A DNA stretch of 7,240 nt, taken from the NCBI GenBank assembly GCA_015520985.1, contig WAOY01000199.1, positions 1-7,240 on the forward strand, given 5' to 3'. The position numbers and the translations under genes are program-made. This stretch comes from DHVE2 group archaeon. Its GTDB lineage: Archaea > Thermoplasmatota > Thermoplasmata > Thermoplasmatales > Aciduliprofundaceae. Positions 7,216 to 7,240 of the stretch are shown here, piece after piece. Each line of letters opens with the position of its first letter. Position 1 is the first letter of the stretch. The notes under the pieces were generated by a model. The model worked only from the letters and a program-made list of their open reading frames with translations. It had not been told where the DNA came from and did no database searches.

Positions 7216-7240
7216 CTGTCTCTTATACACATCTGACGCT
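7216..7240. other. Nextera/Tn5 mosaic-end sequencing adapter (not genomic)
   Basis: Bases 7216-7234 read CTGTCTCTTATACACATCT, the 19-bp engineered Tn5 mosaic end, and 7235-7240 read GACGCT, the start of the Nextera read-1 adapter tail in reverse complement. All 25 bases match. This is leftover library adapter, so genomic sequence ends at 7215. Read on the minus strand it creates a false GTG start giving Met-Tyr-Lys-Arg-Gln ahead of the protease. Confidence 0.98.

Noticed and set aside
7003..7236. Plus-strand frame ending Ser-Leu-Ile-His-Ile at the right edge
   Set aside because: Its end is translated adapter sequence and the rest is antisense to the protease gene.
7216..7240. A natural Tn5-family transposon end at the right edge
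   Set aside because: The 19 bases are the engineered mosaic end, a hybrid of the native outside and inside ends, and the following GACGCT is the Nextera adapter tail. Natural IS50 ends differ at several positions.

Overview
The window carries two protein-coding genes that face each other tail to tail, and both are cut off by the window edges. There is no RNA gene, CRISPR array, natural mobile element or free intergenic DNA. The IleRS is of the archaeal/eukaryote-like type. The opposing gene encodes a large, sequon-rich secreted protein whose domain mix (clostripain, CARDB, PKD, FG-GAP and a C-terminal Pro-Glu/hydrophobic/Arg tail) is common in Euryarchaeota. Together these suggest an archaeon of moderately high GC, plausibly a Thermoplasmatota-like lineage assembled from a metagenome. 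The phylum is inference; the archaeal call is moderately firm.

Layout: bases 1-2615 (+) hold the C-terminal roughly four fifths of isoleucyl-tRNA synthetase (870 residues visible, HIGH-motif end missing). Bases 2590-7215 (-) hold 1541 residues of a giant extracellular C11 (clostripain-like) cysteine protease whose N-terminus, with any signal peptide, lies beyond the window. The two stop codons interlock, giving a 26-bp convergent overlap. A perfect 7-bp inverted repeat sits directly behind the ileS stop. Bases 7216-7240 are not genomic: they match the Nextera/Tn5 mosaic-end sequencing adapter exactly, so the true sequence ends at 7215 and the apparent GTG start of the protease (Met-Tyr-Lys-Arg-Gln) is an artefact.

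The genes show no functional link: one is cytoplasmic translation, the other a cell-surface or secreted enzyme. From N to C, the protease has a catalytic C11 domain, an Ig-like domain, CARDB, a NEW3/CARDB-like beta-sandwich, a glutamine-amidotransferase-like fold lacking cysteine, PKD, and a second Ig-like domain that appears to be split by an inserted seven-bladed FG-GAP beta-propeller. It ends in a sorting-signal-like tail. The split Ig domain with its inserted propeller is the most noteworthy feature. Because both gene starts are missing, no promoters or ribosome binding sites can be assigned.
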